Assembly (NCBI GenBank): GCA_037957365.1
Contig: JARHVA010000316.1
Location: 1,798,001 to 1,862,000 of the forward strand
DNA from: Torreya grandis
Lineage: Eukaryota > Streptophyta > Pinopsida > Cupressales > Taxaceae
Direction: 5' to 3'
DNA length: 64,000 nt
In this document: positions 60,671 through 64,000 of the stretch, one piece after another
Position numbering within the stretch: position 1 is the stretch's first letter
Layout of the letters: each line of letters begins with the position of its first letter
The notes under the pieces: generated by a model
What the model was told of the DNA's origin: nothing
Database searches by the model: none
The model's input: the letters and a program-made list of their open reading frames with translations, nothing else
Made by a program: the position numbers and the translations under genes

Positions 60671-62480
60671 ATGAATCATCCTCAACTATCTCTTGCTCTG
60701 AAAAGTAGATGGAACGTCTAGCTAGAACTCTAGAATTATACACACCAATCATGTTGCTCAAAGGATGTGTCTCAACTAAAGGTGCCTGATATGTATTTGG
60801 TGGAGGATGTACATGATATGCATGGTGAAGACTTGATGTATCCCATGTCTCTTGTTTAGAATGGTATGGGGAAAGATCTAAAAATATTTTCAAAGCTTTG
60901 TCCTATGTTTGCTTTGTCTGAGGAGGCTCAAATGAAATGCCAAGATCAATAACATTACCATATATCAAGTCATGTATCTTATGTTTCAAATTGATGCATC
61001 TACTTATTGTGTGGCCTAGTACATTGTAAAAATCATAAAATGCATTCTGATCATATCCCTATGGAAGAGGCTTTGTTAGATCAACTTCTCAAATAGGAGG
61101 AGATATATGATATTACATTCCAATAACTACTATAAAACTCTGGCTGAAGATACTAGTAGATTGGTAAAAGTTCATCAAGGAGATTATAATAAAACCACTC
61201 ACTGAAGGGGCTCTGAAGCTATATTAACTATAGGTTGATTTTGACTCTTGCTATCATTGAATTTTACTTTGTATGGGGCTTTATTGTTACTCTTGTTTGT
61301 TATTTCTGATATACTTGTGTACTTGAGTTTGCCCATTGAAATTAGTTTGACTTCCCTTTCCTTTAGTGTATGACATAACTCAATGAAGGAAGAGAATATT
61401 TTGAATATTATTGACTCATGCAAGGCTGGTAGAAGAATTTATTTGAAGAGATCTTATAGATATTTATCATCCATGGGGATAGTCATCTTAGCCAAGATAG
61501 TCTTATATCGAATAACATAATCTATGAGATGATCATTTGACCTTTGTTTCTATTGTGAAACTTGGGTATGGGAAACTTTATCACCAATGTTAATCCTAAA
61601 ATGAGTTAGGAAGATGTCAGCTAAAAGATTAAATACATTGACTAACTAATTTGGTAGACTATAGAAACATTGTAAAGCATAGTCCTTTAGACTGTATGGA
61701 AATAGCTTGGTTAGTAGCCAATAATTTGGCACATATTCCAAGCATGATATGTGAAAAGATCTCAAGTATGTCTCTGGATCACCCTTTCCATTATATAGAG
61801 TGATATTGGGCTGAAAAAAATCTTATGGTAAGGGTGTCAAATCAATATGACGTGTCAATGGTTTATGAAGTAGATTAGAAGAATCCAAACCCTGTGTAGA
61901 TCTAGAGGCACCTTGATCAAGATGTAGCACCTTCAATTGAAGATATTTTATCTCTTGCATAAGGGAAACCACATCAAGAGATAAAGATGTACTAGATGTA
62001 GTTAGTGGTGGCATAGAGGTAGGTTGGGCTACTATATGGGGTTGTTGAGACATAGTTTCCCCTATAGTTTCATGTGTAACTGGTTGCTATGAAGGAATGA
62101 AAGACTCAATTTGTTTAGCCTTTTTTATTTCCATGATAGATTGTAAGATAAGAGTATGATCTTAGGTTTTTTCCCTGTCTTTCTTGAAAACTTTGTAGGA
62201 TAAAATCTTTATTGAGGACAACTTCATTATCACTTATAGGTGGAAGTGGATCAAGAGTCTGATATGGTGGGTCATGAACATCAGTTTTTTTATCATCATT
62301 GTTATTATCATACAAATCATTGTCAAATTTATCTTCATGTAAATTAGTTTAATCTAGATGTGTAGGATCTATAATAGGAACTTAAGCTGGTTGTTTATGC
62401 ATAGTATATGGTTGGGTTAAAGGAATATTGGTGAATTCAGGAGGTTTACCCAATAAGTCTTTCACTTCATCTCAAAGGAA
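60671..62480 (-). pseudogene. Gag of the old Tat element
   Basis: Minus strand, starting around 62480 with DEVKDLLGKPPEFTNIPLTQ. It continues DKKTDVHDPPYQTLDPLPPI (62315 frame) and TSSTSLSLDVVSLMQEIKYL (a helical segment near 61960). Gag core remnants include DHLIDYVIRYKTILAKMTIP and PALHESIIFKIFSSFIELCH (61423 frame). A knuckle-like AFYDFYNVLGHTISRCINLK lies at about 61045-60985, then KHKIHDLIYGNVIDLG. Frames shift several times and Gln codons are often stops. It leads directly into protease, as in other Tat elements. Confidence 0.82.
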
Positions 62481-62939
62481 GAGATGGAAAGAGATTAGAT
62501 GGCATAAAGAAAACAATTTGAAAAATGAAAGAGTAGAGTAAAAAAATATAATCTAAACAATGAACTAGAATATGCATAAAAAGGATATGAATGCTCACAA
62601 ACATGCAAGGTGATACCTAAAAAGCAATAGGACCTAGTATATGCAACTAAGGTTTTGAAAATGATGTTTTTAATATTACTAAGGAATTTTAAAATTTAAT
62701 GTGAATTTTTAATTTAAATATGCAGTTAAAAAATCATAAAATTATTGGAAAATTTGTGATTTAAAAGGACCTAGTATATGCAACTAGGGTTTGGAAGAAA
62801 TTTGATTTTTTAAAATTTGTTATGGAATTTTAAAAATTAAATGTTAATTTTTTATGAAAAAAAAAGTAGTAAAAATTATAAAATTATTATAAAAATTAGA
62901 AAAGAATTTCCCTAGGTTTTTAGGGTTGTTATGCACAAA

Positions 62940-62962
62940 CAAAGTAAGTCAGGTTCACTAAA
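62940..62962 (-). promoter_or_regulatory. Presumed primer-binding site of the old Tat element
   Basis: Minus strand just inside the 5' LTR: TTTAGTGAACCTGACTTAC. Only its position supports it; I could not assign a tRNA. Confidence 0.3.
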
Positions 62963-64000
62963 TGATTTAATTATTTTGAGAATATTGGAGTCTTATTCTT
63001 AATTTAGTTAAAGGTCTAAGTTGACTAAATTAGTAAATAATATTGACATATATAGAGTAATAATTTGTATAATTTATTTGACCTTTGTGGCTTTTTAAAA
63101 ATAATAATGAAAGAGGAAAAATGTAACTTAACTTAAAATTACGTTGATACAGTTAATATTGGTTGTGCAAGACAGACAATGTCATGAACTAGGATCTAGA
63201 TTTCATTTAATGAAAGGATATGAACACCAAAAATAAGACAATTAAAGGTCCATTGTTATAGTATAGGTCCTACAGCTATTATATAAACTGGTCACAAAGA
63301 TTTGAGTTTTCTAGGTTTTGTCTGTTGTCCCTGTGTGAGCCTGCCTATGAAATTTTAGATCTTGAATGTTGATGAAGATCCTTATAGAGATTATTTAATC
63401 TCCAAACCTAGACCTTCATCATGCTTGAATAAAACTTGAGAAATAAGCGGGCGGGGGGGGGGGGGGGGGGGGGGGGCGAGGGTTGTGTGTGTAAGATGCA
63501 CTGAACGTGTATCCACATCCCTTGTATGGGCACATTGCTTACATACCAATACTCCAAAGAGGGAACAAGCCATATATAGTTCTCCCACTTGATGTGCTTT
63601 ATGCAATAGTGTTATGTATATGAAAAAATAATAAATTAGGTGTGTTTGAGGTGGCTAGGGACTGGTGTGAGGGTTTGAATATGCTAGTAGCTATATTGGA
63701 TGGCTGCATGTAAAGAATAGGGAAAATTACCTTAGTGGTCTTGCTTGTATTCTTGCTTGATTTTAAATATTTTCCCACCCCTTATAAATGAAATTTGAAT
63801 GGGATTTTATAGAGATCTATTAGTCATTGGTTAAATGCATTCATGCTAGGTCAACATAATGAAGAAGAGGAATAAAAAAGAAATGGTCATCTGGGCTTGA
63901 AATATGATTGGATAAGAGCAATGGAAATGGGACACCCTAGGGTCTAGTGCTATAATCCAACCTTAGCACTCCTATCCTATAGGTTTGGGACCTGGGGGAT
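62963..64000 (-). repeat. 5' LTR of the old Tat element (cut by the window edge)
   Basis: Aligns with 34322 to about 35345 in direct orientation, about 80% by eye. About 170 further bases would lie outside the window, judging by the other copy. It includes the 24-base G run. Confidence 0.78.
63453..63476. repeat. Homopolymer run of 24 G
   Basis: An uninterrupted G run in the 5' LTR. The equivalent place in the 3' LTR (about 34818-34826) has only seven G. It may be a true expansion or a sequencing/assembly error. Confidence 0.9.

Larger units (their letters stand above)
34322..64000 (-). mobile_element. Old minus-strand Tat-lineage Ty3/gypsy element with nested insertions
   Basis: Two direct repeats, 34322-35530 and 62963 to the window edge, are about 80% alike by eye and act as 3' and 5' LTRs of a minus-strand element. 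Inside the right LTR come gag and protease (62.5-60.2 kb, minus). Just upstream of the left LTR on the minus strand lie the pol remnants (48.7-46.5 kb), a 3' noncoding part with tandem repeats, and a polypurine tract. The order agrees with a Tat element carrying a second RNase H. Reverse transcriptase is missing. The span includes at least one certain nested insertion (35564-43388) and a plus-strand Tat-like block (about 50.7-59.3 kb). Treating all this as one element is inference. Confidence 0.65.

Overview
This window looks like a stretch of repeat-packed nuclear DNA from a seed plant with a large genome. I found no intact host gene, rRNA, tRNA or prokaryotic feature. Nearly everything recognisable is transposon: a Ty3/gypsy chromovirus, several Tat-lineage Ty3/gypsy elements, a gag-only LTR element, a plant L1-type LINE and a Mutator-like (MULE) transposase. 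All are broken by stop codons and frameshifts. The density of old, unpurged, nested elements would fit a gymnosperm, but that is an inference from genome style; no marker gene shows it.

Layout from left to right. (1) 1-3.7 kb: minus-strand gag of a Tat-type element with its leader, a primer-binding-site-like sequence at 3696-3714, and the start of its 5' LTR at 3718. (2) 3.7-10.8 kb: AT-rich DNA with nothing recognisable. (3) 10.8-about 19.8 kb: a minus-strand MULE transposase pseudogene. It is split by a full-length plus-strand chromovirus at 11432-16952, which has 325-bp LTRs, a perfect GTGGA target duplication, PBS, PPT and a C-terminal chromodomain. If the element and one target copy are left out, the MULE frame runs straight across the insertion site. 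(4) 19.8-23.0 kb: unassigned. (5) 23.0-29.2 kb: minus-strand L1 LINE with ORF1 (DUF4283-like plus zinc knuckle) and ORF2 (endonuclease, reverse transcriptase, zf-RVT, RNase H). (6) 29.2-34.3 kb: unassigned, with a decayed acidic reading frame at 33.0-34.2 kb.

(7) 34.3 kb to the right edge: a very old minus-strand Tat element. Its LTRs at 34322-35530 and 62963 onward are about 80% alike. It retains gag and protease (62.5-60.2 kb) and RNase H / second RNase H / integrase (48.7-46.5 kb); its reverse transcriptase is missing. Other elements sit inside it. The clearest is a 7.8-kb gag-only element (35564-43388) with LTRs near 2.9 kb and about 7% divergent. Its empty insertion site is preserved in a paralogous sequence at about 52.0 kb, which fixes its ends and its AGTAT target duplication. 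A plus-strand Tat-like block (LTR 50699-52031, tandem repeats, leader, gag, protease to 59262) faces the minus-strand gag-protease tail to tail.

The genes do not form a working pathway; they record successive insertions. By eye, the relative order is: Tat element at 34-64 kb oldest, then the gag-only element, then the chromovirus. A shared decay style is clear: most in-frame stops fall where Gln, Arg or Trp would be expected (CAA/CAG to TAA/TAG, CGA to TGA), as expected from deamination of methylated cytosine in silenced transposons.
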